Below are positions 32,961-44,794 of a stretch of DNA of 64,000 nucleotides, piece by piece. The stretch spans positions 10,572,571 to 10,636,570 of the forward strand of contig NC_080731.1 of assembly GCF_019097595.1 (NCBI RefSeq), in the 5' to 3' direction. Below the pieces are notes generated by a model. The model saw only the letters and a list, made by a program, of their open reading frames with translations, ran no database searches and was not told where the DNA came from. Every line of letters begins with the position of its first letter. The first letter of the stretch is position 1. This DNA is from Hemibagrus wyckioides (lineage: Eukaryota > Chordata > Actinopteri > Siluriformes > Bagridae). Both the position numbers and the translations under genes were made by a program.

Positions 32961-35159
32961 ATCAGTAATGGTTCTATTATATCCTTTGGGGGGTAGGTTT
33001 TATGTTATTGCTTCAGTAAAATGATGCTGAAAGCACACTGGCCAAGTTTTAAACATGAACAACTAAATAGATTATGTTCCAAAGGACTTCTGGTGGCTTT
33101 AGGTAAATTATTGATTCCTAGCACAGGTATAGCTTACATATATTTTGTGATGTTGTGCACGTGTAACCTATTAATTCTTGACTTGAACTGACACACTGCC
33201 TATTTCAAGAGCTTATAGAAAAGATAAAAGAAATTAGTCTGTATTAAAGTCATGTGTTTGTGTAGGATTACAGCATGACTTGTAAATGAGGTACTTACAT
33301 TACATAACAGACACGCAGGCCGTCTAGTAATCCTGTCCTGTCCAGATAGTACTTCTAAGTACTGAAATAAAGTAAAAATGTGGATTAGCAGCAAATGAAA
33401 TTGAATTTTTACTTATGCCTGTATGCCTACTTAATGGGCAACATATTATTTCAGCATTATAGGGGCAGAATTATTAATTATTATGGTCAGTTTATCTAGC
33501 CAACACCTCAATTGATTCTTTTTCACCATAATAGTTAACACATCTTGCATCTTGCCACCTCCTGAGCTTTTCATCGATCAAGCCACGCTAATAAAGTCAC
33601 TGAACCCAAATGAAATATACAATGTGGGTGACCTTTTGGTTGTGATATTAAACCGTAGCAGCCAGTGATGTACAGAATAATCCATAATGATAAATGGCTG
33701 TGTCAGTGGGACTACAGGTTTGCAGCTTCACAGGATTCTCTACATTAACCTTGGCCGACTGCATCTATGATCATTATACCATATACATGCATATGCATAA
33801 TGCACAACGCTGCAATTTTCACATGAGCTATCCATTATGAGAGCTTAAGGTTACAGTTAGAGGCCTAGGTAGCAGTAATACCTTTTTTTATTTATTTATT
33901 TATTTTAATTTTATTCCCACTTACATCATTCTCAATTTAGAGTTTCTATTAATTTTGTATGATAATAATCTAGTATTAATCAAAAATATTATGCACACTT
34001 TTTGAAGGACTTAATATTTTAGATTCAAGAACATTAATCTTTTTTTTCTCTCAAAATGTGAATATTAAATTAGCCTGTAGTCAATTTTCCCAGCATTCAG
34101 TTTTGTACCAAACCTTGGAGTCATCTGCAGCATCCTAGTGCACTTTGAGGTATTACAAAGATATATCAATAGATACGCATGTTTCAGACATTCCAGACAT
34201 GTATCACTTTTTTTTTTTTTTTTTTATGAAAATAACATTTATTCATCTCAGCTCAAAAAAAAAAAAACAAAAACAAAAAAAAACACCAAAAGTGCTGACA
34301 GAGGTGAAACTTACTTTTGGCAGCAAGTTCAGTTGTTCTTTTTGCTTACTCTGACAGTTTATTTGTGTATGATATTTATTCAAAAGAGCTCGGATGAGAA
34401 GCATCCTTTATTTACTGCATTTTGATTTCCTCTTTTCTCATATTTAATTTGCTCTTGATTAATATTACAGTAAAAGGAAAACTCATCCATAAAGTTGTCC
34501 AACATGATAAATGACCAAGCCTTAACATGAGATATGGAATATGCAAATGATCGATTTCTTTGGTGTGCAGGTCCCTGGATTGGGATGTGTACTGCATGTG
34601 TGGAGTGAATAACCGCAGCTTTTATAGACAGAAAATAGAGTTCTGTACGAGAAATGGTGCTCATACAGGCATGCTACAGTGGGGATTAGATCTAGGACTG
34701 CCTGATGTGATAGCATTCACCATTCAGATAGTTCATTCATGATGTGACTTTGCATGAGGCTATAACATTGTTCTGCTCCAGTCCAGATCCTTATTTAACA
34801 AGGAAAACTGTATCAGTTTTAATGATGGTCTATATCTATCTATATCTTTATCTCTAACAAACTTTAAAACATAAATACCATGCTATAATGCATGCATAAG
34901 GAATTGTAAGGAAAATCTAATGTATAAGGAAATTTAACACATTATGACCAATACCACAAAATCCTAGTCACACATTGCAAAGAACTAAGTATTTAGTTTA
35001 ACGTACTTCTAAAAGAACCTACAAGCAAACTAGAGCTGATTACAAATTTCATTCCTCATGAATGCATTATAACATGTTATGAATATAATAATAGTTAAAT
35101 ATAAACAAAACCATCATAGAAAGAGTTGCCAAATTCAGTTAATGCTCTGTCAGTTTTAT
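32961..35159. other. No gene recognised
   Basis: AT-rich DNA with a poly-T run (about 34208-34226) and a nearby A-rich run (about 34255-34285). The overlapping frames at 34138-34716 read through these and lack domains. Confidence 0.45.
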
Positions 35160-35520
35160 GATGGAGTCTCTTGATGGTAGATTCTTGTGTTGTTCTCCGG
35201 CCTTTTATTCAGCTTTGTGGCTGCAAGCCATCGTAATTTGTACAAGATCACCCTTGTGAAAATGTAATTTCCTCTAGCAGATCAGCCATGACACGTTTAT
35301 GTGGATCGTGCCACTCCTTGAAGGCTTTTGCTCATACCTGTGCAGAAATGGACACACATGCCTCTCAATCTATGGTCTATTAAAAGGTTTTGTAACATTT
35401 TGATCTAGCTCCAAGATCACCGAGTCCCCTCCATCTTTTTATTCTGATGGATGTTTCACCTTGAAAAAGCACAGCCAAAAATGCAAGAGTATGCATTAAT
35501 GTTGTACTATCATAATAACA
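35160..35520. repeat. Dispersed repeat unit, copy 1
   Basis: The part at 35281-35340 (CAGCCATGACACGTTTATGT ... CCTTGAAGGCTTTTGCTCAT) recurs diverged at 35845-35903 (CAGCCATGACATGTTTATGT ... CCTTGAAGGCTCTACACTCA). A second shared block, GGCCTTTTATTCAGCTTT against GGCTTTTAATTCAGTTTT, also occurs in both, but its position relative to the first block differs. Confidence 0.6.
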
Positions 35521-35806
35521 GTAGACAAATAGGTCTTGGCTTATAATTGTTGGCAAATATTACATCGAAATAATATTTATTTTACGTTTAATTACATAAA
35601 TTAATCTGAACATTCCTCTTCAGTACTGGTTGGTGATGATATTAAAAGAGAGGCTAATATCTATCAACAGCTTACAAATAAAATATCAAATCTTGAGCAA
35701 TTCGTTTTATAGGACTGTAGTCAAGGACCATCACTGTCAAGTCCAACACCAGGATTAGTTGAGATTAAGTCTTAAGGTCTTAAAGAGGGTCGAGACCAAG
35801 TCAAGC

Positions 35807-35960
35807 TTAGATAGATCACTTTATTAATCCCAGTGGGAAATTCAGCCATGACATGTTTATGTGAACTGTCCCAAACCTTGAAGGCTCTACACTCATATCT
35901 GTAGCTTGAGACTGAAAACCTTTTCAAGGCCAGGCTTTTAATTCAGTTTTTTGCAAACCA
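35807..35960. repeat. Antisense LINE-tail-like motif plus repeat copy 2
   Basis: TAGATAGATCACTTTATTAA then TCCCAGTGGGAAATTCAG resembles the antisense 3' tail of a fish non-LTR element, and the downstream part is the second copy of the 35160-35520 unit. Similar tail motifs occur near 1010 and 22691. Confidence 0.5.
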
Positions 35961-36887
35961 AATATGCAAATTTTGGAGTGTCATACTGGACAATAGATGA
36001 TGGTTACATTAGTAGTTTTAGTGAGAACATGAAAGCCACTGATATTTGGTCGAAAGGCCTCTTGTTACAAAACAAGTCTTTACACTGAAGATCTGAAGCA
36101 GATTACTTTACAAATCAACGATCACATACTAGTCTGTGTTTAGCTGTGTGGTCTGTGTTGACAACTGTAACTGCCCTGTCCCTTATGAATTGATTTCACT
36201 TTTACTCTTCCCAGCCGAATGATGCGCTTGCTCTTGGGATCCTTGTGCTGTAAAACAGAGTTTATGAAGGAACAGCCCAATCATCAGTAAAGCAATATTA
36301 ATGTCTAGTGTTTGGTGCCTGTTATTTTTGACAGTAATAGTTCATGAGAGAGAAACTATCATTGGATCACATCATGTACCAGGACTAGCCCATAATACAA
36401 GCTATTACAACATTTACTCCCAACAATAGATGCTAGCCAGACACAGCTAAAATAAAAAAGTGTTGACCTTTGAGCAATCTACTAGTGACCCGTAATTAAC
36501 CATCTACAGGTAGATATTATGTAATTATGTTATTGCTGCTTGTGTTTATAGTCCAATAGACCGAAACATAATAGCTACAGCATTGCAATACACCATGAAG
36601 AATATTTTATCTAACCATGGTCTCAACTATATCCTTCATAATTCTAACAGCTAGCCAAAATTTTATGTTAATATCTAACAAATGGAATTAGTGACATTGT
36701 AAAGTTACTCAAGCAATGCAAATTATTGAATTTCTTTTATAATCGCTTTAACTTTCAGGTGTCATTTCGGAAGGAGAGGAATATTTAGTGCCTTTTAGGC
36801 CATCAGAGATGACCCGAGGAAACTTGCAACTCTTTATTTAAATTGCTGTGTGTTATATTTAATCTCAGTAATTATTATATTAACCAT
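35961..36887. other. No gene recognised
   Basis: AT-rich DNA without a notable repeat or reading frame. Confidence 0.5.
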
Positions 36888-37025
36888 CTGTAATCTGCTT
36901 ACACACCACAGGAAAAACATTTGAATGGATACTTCTCATTTTGTCATTTAAAGCTTTCAACCAAAATGAGAAGAGTCCATTCAGTTTTTTTTTTTTTCTT
37001 CCTGTGGTGTGTAAGCAGATTACAG
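36888..37025. repeat. Long near-perfect inverted repeat (hairpin)
   Basis: The outer arms at 36888-36914 and 36999-37025 are perfect 27-nt inverted complements (CTGTAATCTGCTTACACACC plus ACAGGAA). The inner arms continue as CAAAATGAGAAG / CTTCTCATTTTG and TCCATTCA / TGAATGGA with few mismatches. Together they give roughly 55-60 paired bases around a loop of about 17 nt (TCATTTAAAGCTTTCAA). The shape fits a foldback MITE, or less likely a long microRNA-type precursor. No clear target-site duplication is visible. Confidence 0.92.
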
Positions 37026-38104
37026 GCATTCAAGGAAACCCACTGCTTAAAACTTCAGGAGCAATGTTTATACATCCCTGATTCTCAACCGTAACCAGTT
37101 AATTGTAGTAGTATGAGGTAGTAAATATTGTGATTTCCAACTGGGTGGAATCATTATGTGAAAAGGTCTTGTGACAGGCTGCGATATGTCACTGAGTATT
37201 ACATGTGTGGTAGTCTAACCTTTAGCTGACTTTATTTCTTGCAGTTATATAGTTCACATACACATAGCCATGTGAATATGTTTCCATTTAAAACAGAAGT
37301 ATGGGTCTGTCAAAGTGCCGCAATGGCAAAGAGAGTCAGGCAGGTCATGGATTTGCTGTCTGTGGATGAAAAATGAAAACTAGAGATCATTTGAAATGGC
37401 TGATCAGAGCTGCTATTAGCATCGACTCACCTGTTAAATCGCTGCTGAAGAAAAGCCTGTTCTTCATACTGTATGAGGCTGACTCAGTAACCGGGAGGAC
37501 CAAATCTTAACAGATGAATATATGAGTAATAAACAGCAAGGCATGATATGTAAACACACACATTTTATTGTTTAAATACCATCATATAGACGTTATATTG
37601 TTCCTTATATGAAGCTCCAGCAAAACACTGCAACATCATGTGCGAAATTGCGTTATATAATGACACACGTTATCATGATTTGAGGCTTTTTGAATTTTTC
37701 TCCTGGGCTCATTTAAAAGTGAAAAAAATGTTTTAACTCATTTTATATTGTAATTCAGTCCCTAAATGTTGAGCTCCACTGTGTTAACTTGTAAGTGACT
37801 CTAACCAAATTTGTTCAACTATTTTAATGACTACATCGCTTGATTTTCTATGTTCATCCATCAGATGAATAACATTAAGAAAATGAAAGGTGCATTCTTT
37901 ATCTTCTTTGTCTTTCTTTGTCTGACTGCTACCCAGTCAGTAAAATAGTTTCACTTCTGCTTTGCTATAAGAAATGCAGTTACATGTACATTCAGTACGA
38001 TTAATAAGCACATTTGGGAAGAGGGTGTGAGACAAACTGTCAGAGGTCCCACTGATTTCAGCTAACTTAGTACTGTTTTAGTTAACACCTGTATATTGTA
38101 ATAA
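37026..38104. other. No gene recognised
   Basis: AT-rich DNA between the hairpin and the retroelement cluster. Confidence 0.5.
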
Positions 38105-38268
38105 TTTATAACCCAGAGGATGGGTTCCCTGTTGTGTCGTCTTCTCACTGAGTTTTTCCTTGCTATCCTCAACTCTGGCCCATTTATCAGAGATCTAAAT
38201 GAAAATCTACAACTGGTTTACTAAAATAAATGCTACTTTGTGACAACGTTAATTGTAAAAAGAAATAT
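38105..38268 (+). repeat. Dispersed retroelement 3' tail
   Basis: CAGAGGATGGGTTCCCTGTT, then GAGTTTTTCCTTGCTATCCT, CTGGCCCATTTATCAG and CTACTTTGTGACAACGTTAA with a terminal TTGTAAAAAG. From memory this order matches a very common 3' unit in teleost genomes that normally ends in AAAGCGCTATACAAATAAA. The last part is eroded here. Confidence 0.7.
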
Positions 38269-38269
38269 T

Positions 38270-38590
38270 TTTGGGAGATCTGTCTCCTGACGCCAAGTGA
38301 GCAAATTTGGTCAGGGGCGAAGTGGATGGCATTGCTGTCTACCCTGTCAATCATAGCGACTGGCTATTTGTGGGCATCTGAGGGCTTGTGTGCACAGATA
38401 GCTCTTTCTGCCAAGTGTGTTTTGCTGCCCTGTGATGCAAAATGAGCAGCAGTTTGGCTGCTTCATGTGTCTTGGAGGATGCTTTTTAGCCTGCATCTTC
38501 ATCGTATGATAAAGGAGAGCTGGCTGATAGCTGGGAAGTAAAAGGTGAACAAACTGTGGAGAAACGACTAGAAATAAAATAGGGAATGAT
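38270..38590 (-). repeat. Dispersed fish repeat, family X, copy 3 (inverted)
   Basis: Read on the minus strand it shows GAGCTATCTGTGCACACA, GCCCTCAGATGCCC, GCTATGATTGACAGGGTAGA and an upstream AAGACACATGAAGCAGCCAA block, in the same order as the copies at 728 and 16180. The plus frame at 38230-38445 has no other support. Confidence 0.6.
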
Positions 38591-38729
38591 ATACTGCCTA
38601 AATCAGAAATTTGTCTTGTTCAAGTGTAAGGGGTAGAGAGAACTGAGAGACTGACAAACACATCAGTGCAGCATCAGTCATTGTTCCTTTTCTTGTGATT
38701 TGTAATTTACCAGTCAATCTACACCTAAA

Positions 38730-39105
38730 CTCTCATCTATGATCATGAGCTAATGAGGTCACAAATACAAGCAGAGGAAATGAGCTTAGTGCCTGGGCTC
38801 AGCATTCGAGAGGGTAAGGAGCCTGGACATTCAGGGGGAGCCCAAGAAGATGGGTTTGGATGCTTCCTGGATACTTAAGTGGGAAGATGTTTTGTGGCAT
38901 GGCTGCAAGAAGATGCTGGAGAAGACACTGGAGCAAACCAAGGACTAGTTGGAGAGGTTCTCTCTCATCTGGCCTGGGAGCATTTGGGTATCTCCGTGGA
39001 GGAGCTGGAGGAGGTGGCTAGGGAGAGGGAGGTTTGGGCATTTCTGCTAAGACTGTTTCCCCTGTAACCTGGACCTAGATAAGCGGAAGAGGGTTGAACC
39101 CCATT
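38730..39105 (+). mobile_element. Non-LTR retrotransposon (LINE) 3' end
   Basis: The plus strand encodes the end of a fish LINE reverse-transcriptase ORF. A GATCATGAGCTAATGAGGTC region corresponds to the Y-x-H-E-L motif. The C-terminal LSHLAWEHLGISVEELEEVA and REREVWAFLLRLFPL then run to a stop, followed by GGACCTAGATAAGCGGAAGA as the usual 3' UTR. In between the frame is broken by stops and indels. The family name cannot be fixed here; Rex/RTE-like groups in teleosts have this kind of end. It is a 5'-truncated dead copy, typical of LINE insertion. Confidence 0.8.
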
Positions 39106-39284
39106 GATATCTCTACTAGTCAATCACATTGGAGATGGGTGAGCAGTTTGGATGTCTGTTTGGTAGACCAAATATATTGAAGTGGATGTCTAATGACTTT
39201 AAAGAACCTTAAATGTCAAAAAAGTATAAATGTCACCGACTGCTTAAGTTTAAACTAGCTTTAGTTAATGAGATGAATCAGCCA

Positions 39285-39612
39285 GTGTTTTTGTGGCTTA
39301 GTGGTTAGCACGTTCACTTCACACTTCCAGGGTTCTGGGTTCGAGTCTCACTCCCGCTCACTGTGTGTGTGGAGTTTGCATGTTCTCCACATGCTTGGTG
39401 GGTTTCCTCCCACAGTCCAAAGACATGCTTCTAGGCTGATTGGAGTCTCTAAATTGCCCGTAGTGAGTGAATGAGTGTGTGCCCTGTGATGGGTTGGCAC
39501 TCTGTCCAGGGTGTATCCTGCCTTGATGCCCGATGACGCCTGAGATAGGCACAGGCTCCCCGTGACCCGAGGATAGATCGGATAAGCGGTACAGACAATG
39601 AAATGAAATGAA
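39285..39612 (+). repeat. tRNA-derived fish SINE (family M), best copy
   Basis: The head has an A-box-like GTGGCTTAGTGGTTAGCACG and a B-box GGGTTCGAGTCTC. The body has GTGTGGAGTTTGCATGTTCT, GGTTTCCTCCCACAGTCCAA, AGACATGCTTCTAGGCTGAT and CCTGTGATGGGTTGGCACTC. The tail is GATAGGCACAGGCTCCCCGT, then GGATAAGCGGTACAGACAAT ending in (GAAAT)n. Mermaid-type SINEs reported from zebrafish and catfish have this layout. The antisense open frame at 39358-39624 is a by-product. Antisense relatives lie at 29735, 41885, 44100 and 57165. Confidence 0.9.
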
Positions 39613-41884
39613 AAAAATATCCAAATCTTTTTTCTTATTAGAGTCTGTTTGTGTGTAATAGATGAGAGCTTATTTAGTTTAAATGTGGTTGAATGTTAAA
39701 AATAAAAACCTAAAGTCCAGAAGTGTGTTTTGATAATGATTCTTAAGAATGAAGTCTCATGAAATAAAGCATGGATGTGTACATTTATCATCCTGAAAGA
39801 GATCAGGGCATGAAATTTTGAAAAGATGCATAAATATATAAACAAACATCATTGAAATGTGTGCTATTGTGTTTACCAAAGTGAATAAACTGTTATGCTG
39901 AAAGATTTAACGGGTGCAATATGACTCATTAGTTTACAGTGGCAACTTTGACAAGTCTAAATTACGCACAGGAAAAAAAGAGTTAGTCACTTGCATGTTT
40001 ATATTTTAACAACCATGCTAGTTTCTGTAAAAAGTTTTTAATTAACTCACTCGAGCAATAAGACACTCTTACACACAAATAAAAACTTCATGATTCCTGA
40101 ACAGAAAATGTGTTCAAGTGTACTTGTGTCATTGGAGATATGGCCATTACCATCAATTACTTATGATAGAAAACACTCCCCGAGGATCCATAAAGCAGCC
40201 GTCTTCCTGAACGGCTGATTTAACAGGCATGACAGAAACATCACAGGATGAAAATCAAGGTCCCCAATGCTTTATATACCCCTTTCTTTGTCTGAACGAA
40301 AGATAAAAGTGGAGGCAAGCCACAGGCTCGTGAACAAGAAATGAATAACCGGTGGCCCAACGAAATATTAAATAACATGAAAAATGTTCCCAAACTTCCG
40401 AATATGGTTTCCTTTGGACACCTGGGCCTTCTCAGCCAGCACTAGATGTCGGGGTCCGTCTTCACAGGTCATACTTAATACCAATTTAACACACCGTCCA
40501 CACCGAGTGTTTGTTCGATGCTTCAGCCTCTTTTTCATCAAAAATCTCCAGGGGTGAAAATTCAATATCCATTTCAGAATCCATTCCAGGACGCCCAACA
40601 GTAAACGATCAGAGGGAGACGGTGCAGGATAATGAACAGGGGGGGTGGATGTACAGGCAAGTCATTTAGCAGGATTGTTTCTCAGGTGTTATAACAGAGA
40701 TTCTGAAGGTAATGATGTGCGCTCCAGTTCCTGCAGCGGAGGTCACAGAGGGAAAGAAAACAAGGCGATGATTATGGAAGGTGACAGTGTGTTATGAAAT
40801 GTGCATTTTCACTCGCATACAGTACACCTAAACACATGCAACAAGGGAACATGTACATAACGTGCGCGTTGTTGCTTTCACAAGATCACACATAATTTTG
40901 CATGGAGAAAAAGCTTTTATCAACTTGGACACATTTTTAACAATTATAACACCATTAGCAGCTTTATGCAGCTTCATGCTTATCATCCCAGCATGCATTG
41001 CAGCTGCATTTAGAAATAACACCAGAGCCACTCAATGTCACAATGGATGTTTTATTGTACCTCATTCATTTTCTACACATATGTATTAATTTCTATAGAC
41101 ATGTTATTTCCATTTTCAGCTAATCTCTCCAAATGTATTCCAGATCAGTCTCCATATTTCTTATGTATGTTTTTTACTTTAAAAAATGGATTTTTTCAGT
41201 GTGGTTTTGAGCCCTTGCACCCCAGACTTTACAATTGCCCTCCTGGCTATAGTATACTGTATAATAATTTTTTATTTATAATTTTATATAGTGTCTGAGT
41301 GGCTCATGGAGCAAAAACACTCATTTCTCATGTTGTCTGAATCCAATGACCTCAGCTGTGCCATTTCTGTATATCTACTTCAGTGTGGTGAAAGTAATTC
41401 AGCCTTCTCCTGGGAGTATTGCTCGTTTGTTCAGTCTAAGAAATTTACCAGTCTTTGATGACTAGGGTAAGAAATCAGAGTAGTGTAAAGCCTTCACTAG
41501 TCACTACTTTAACAGAAAGAGACCATTTGGCTGACATTTCAAGCAACGGATCACTGGCGTTTTTCCAGAGTCTTTCCAGAGCTGCGTGAGGGTCATGCTT
41601 ATTTGCTTATTGCTTTAAACGAAACTCTAGAACATTTCACAGACACGCCGTGAATAAGGTATCAGTCCGGTGACACAAAGCGATCGACAAAGCACAGAGT
41701 TCAAACGCTTAATTGTTTTTCTGACACTGGCACATACAAGCACATGCACATGCAAGAAGCTAATCAGATTACAGTCTTCCCGGTTGTGAAGCTTGCAGCC
41801 AGAAATGTGTACAATAAGTATCAGATTCTCTATAGCCTGTCTGTAGACTTGTCTGAGACTGAGATGAAATTTAATTACGTTATT
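39613..41884. other. No gene recognised
   Basis: It includes a repeat-poor stretch at about 40230-40640. The antisense frame pair around 40828-41089 is of chance length. Confidence 0.45.
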
Positions 41885-41985
41885 GATTCATTTATTCATC
41901 TTCATTAACTGCTTTGTCCTGGTCAGGGTTGCAGTGGATCCAAAGTATATTCTGGAAATTTCCTAGCCTAGCATTATTTGACTTG
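41885..41985 (-). repeat. Family M SINE tail, antisense fragment
   Basis: TTCATTTATTCATCTTCATT, AACTGCTTTGTCCTGGTCAG and GGTTGCAGTGGATCC correspond to the complement of the family M tail. The body is truncated soon after. Confidence 0.7.
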
Positions 41986-42982
41986 TCACACAGGGCGTAT
42001 AAATAAAGTCAGGTGGTTAAGATTATACAGATTGTATATTTTTATTGTAGGATAATTGTGGAAGTCATTGTTTCTTTATCTCTCTCTGCTATATATTCGG
42101 TGCCACAGCATGATACACAACATTCTTTATAGACAGACTTCAGATTGCTAATACTGGATCTTAACCAAAAATGTTATGTAAAATTTTCTTTTAAACCTGG
42201 TTTTGGAATGAAGATAATCTTAATTTAGTGTCTGTGATGTCTGTATGAATTACTGCTAAAGTGAAAGGGATACATCTGCACAGCATGAGGAAATACATAA
42301 CAGTCTGAGGAAGCAGACATTTATAATGTGATCTTGGAAAGCACCATAAAAAATCATTTGATTCTTGAATAGGCCACTCATCTGATGTGACTGGATTGGT
42401 CTAAAAAAGTAAATACTGACTAAATCTATTACCTGAAAACATGTTAAAACTGAGCTGCCTGTAAAAGTGCTTGTCTCTGTAAACTTTGAATAGGACTAAT
42501 GAAATGAGTGGAGTGGATTGGGAATGGTGGTGTGGAATAAATAAGTGGTCAGAGTAGTTAGAATGTGTGTGTGTGTGTGTGTGTGGGGTGAATACTTGGC
42601 ATCCTGAGCAAAGCCTGCCTTTCCACTTTACCCAAGTATTTTTATGTAATTTAAGATACATTAGCTTCAGTACATTTCCAGGAGCAAATAAATACTTTCC
42701 TATCATACTGGACTATGGTTTCTTTCTTTAAGGTTAAATCATATAAGAGGCAAGGCTAAAGTCATAAATAAAATCACTTTGAATAGATGGACTCATTTAG
42801 CTAAAGGTAAAATTGTCATATGGCAACTAGATTTTTGTAGTGGGCTTATCTATCATCATGGGCATCAAAAAGCTATATGAAAATCTGTAAAATATTTAAA
42901 ATTCTCACATTTTAATGCAAAATAATAAACAACAATTCCCATATCAGCATTCATAGTTCACATGCAAAGATGAAAATGTATG
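41986..42982. other. No gene recognised; (GT)n run
   Basis: AT-rich DNA with a (GT)n run at 42564-42585. Confidence 0.5.
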
Positions 42983-43085
42983 AAAGTGCCCTGTGTACAT
43001 GAGCTCACACCCACGATTGACTAGCATCGGTCTGATCAACAGGGGAGAAAGGAATGACGTCCTTCTCAGCTGGCAAGCAGACAAA
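42983..43085 (+). repeat. Dispersed fish repeat, family X, copy 4 (fragment)
   Basis: GTGTACATGAGCTCACACCC, ACGATTGACTAGCATC and GATCAACAGGGGAGAAAGG follow the order of the central part of family X. Confidence 0.5.
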
Positions 43086-43484
43086 TTATGCCATCTTGGA
43101 CTCACATTTTTTTGGCTTGACACACTTCTTTCTTTTTTTTTTTAACTCAGTCTTTTTGTGAGTCACATGGCTTCGCTTTCTCCCCTCCCCGCCTCTCTCT
43201 AGGTCTTTCCCTCTCCCTCTCTCTTTCTGTGTCGCTCCTTCATCTTCTCCCTCTTTCTCCCACCTACTCATGCTGTATGATACCAGCCTCCACCTCCTAA
43301 GTTTCCTAAACACTTATTTTTTTCCTCTCTCATAGATGAGTGGTTGCTATGCAAGTTTAAATTAGCATGTTTATTGCTTATTGTTGCCTCGCTCCTCTCA
43401 TTTACATATCAAGCTGCTAGGCCTCAGGCTCTCTGCTCCAGTCTTAAGTTTAGGAAACAGGCTATTTATTATTAATAAGAACCG

Positions 43485-43520
<36 letters not shown>

Positions 43521-44099
43521 AACTTTCTCTCTTTCTCATACACAGAAAAATAATCTCTGGGCCATGATCCTGGTATCATGCTTCAATAGCCTCTGTACAC
43601 AGTCAGCTCTGCTTGAGTGCCCCAATGACTGTGCTTAATGCACACACCAAAGCATATTTTCGTGGTTTTAGATGTGCTCTTCTCAGAGAATTACCCTGAA
43701 GCATGATATGTGCTAGAATTCGTTCCTGGTTTAGAAAAAAGTCTGAAATGATAGTTTCTGGGAATGCTCATTTGTTAAAGGTCATTCTTTTAAGATGAGA
43801 TCCTTTTCCCCGCTTCAGGCAAAATGTGTAGAAATTCTTGAGAGGGTTTTAAGGACTGCTGGTTCAGCCATATATACATGTACACACAACACACACACAC
43901 ACACACCATATGTATTGTTGCAAATGTGCTGACATTTTAAGAAGAATTGTACATTTTCAATAACATGCTGGTAAATAGGTTGCCTGGGTTGGGCTATAAG
44001 ATATGATTTCGCATTCATGATTGATTGCGTCATCTTCTGAGATTTCATAGATAGTACAATGGTATTTTTAAAGTTTTCTAATAATAACAGTCAGTGTCA
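43086..44099. other. No gene recognised; pyrimidine-rich and (CT)n tracts
   Basis: A CT-rich stretch at about 43125-43270 and a perfect (CT)n run at 43487-43517. A (CA)n run lies at about 43890-43906. Confidence 0.5.
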
Positions 44100-44400
44100 C
44101 ACTGGAAAACTGGGTGTATGTGTCTCAGGAAAGCTGGGCACAAGACGGGAAATTTTCCCTTAGATAGGACACCAGATCATCACAGGAGACCATACACACA
44201 TACATATATTCATACCTTGGAACCATTTAGCATAGATGTTCTGTCCATCAGCATGGGGTTTGACAGTAGGAGGAATCCTGAGGACTCAGAGGAAAGCCCA
44301 CTGCACACTGAGAGAATGTTCACAGAATCTTCACAGCCATGTGTGCTCAGGAACTGGGGATCCTGGAGGTGTGAGATGAAACCCACTGTGCTTTTACAGA
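44100..44400 (-). repeat. Family M-related SINE/LINE-tail repeat, antisense
   Basis: GACACCAGATCATCACAGGA, ATTTAGCATAGATGTTCTGT, GGAATCCTGAGGACTCAGAG, GAAAGCCCACTGCACACTGA, GAGAATGTTCACAGAATCT and GGGGATCCTGGAGGTGTGAG run in the order of the complement of the family M head and body. Confidence 0.7.
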
Positions 44401-44429
44401 CACTTTTTTTTTTGTTTGTTTCCCGCCCA

Positions 44430-44637
44430 CTTGCAGGGTCCGCTGTTGCGTGATTTGGCACAGGTTTTACGCCGGATGCCCTTCCTGTTGCAACCCTCCC
44501 ATTTTTATCCAGGCTTGGGACTGGCACTGAGAGTCAACTCTTCTGCGGCTGGGGTGCCGCTCTGCCAGGGAATCGAACCCAGGCCGCGGCAATGAGAGCG
44601 CGGGATCCTGCTGCTGAACCACCAGGAGGCCTGTTTT
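44430..44637 (-). repeat. tRNA-derived SINE, second family, antisense
   Basis: On the minus strand the head reads CTCCTGGTGGTTCAGCAGCA (A-box region) and GCCTGGGTTCGATTCCCTGG (a near-perfect B box, GGTTCGATTCC). The body is the complement of GACTGGCACTGAGAGTCAAC, CAACCCTCCCATTTTTATCC and ACGCCGGATGCCCTTCCTG. This body is a familiar teleost SINE unit. Because the B box is intact, the copy is younger or better preserved than most others here. Confidence 0.85.
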
Positions 44638-44657
44638 TACAGACACTGAAAACACTT

Positions 44658-44731
44658 AAAATAAAATAAAATAAAATAAAATAAAATAAAATAAAATAAA
44701 CAAACAAACAAACAAACAAACAAATAAATAC

Positions 44732-44793
<62 letters not shown>
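44658..44793. repeat. Compound microsatellite (AAAAT)n (AAAC)n (ATT)n
   Basis: About eight AAAAT units (44658-44700), about six AAAC units to 44723, and about 20 ATT units (44732-44793). The antisense open frame across 44534-44839 is its Ile-rich translation. Confidence 0.95.

Positions 44794-44794
<1 letters not shown>

Noticed and set aside
39285..39370. Possible tRNA gene (A and B boxes present)
   Set aside because: The boxes belong to a SINE head. There is no cloverleaf with an anticodon arm and acceptor pairing, and the SINE body and tail follow directly.
44570..44637. Possible tRNA gene on the minus strand because of an intact B box
   Set aside because: It continues into a known SINE body and lacks a paired acceptor stem.
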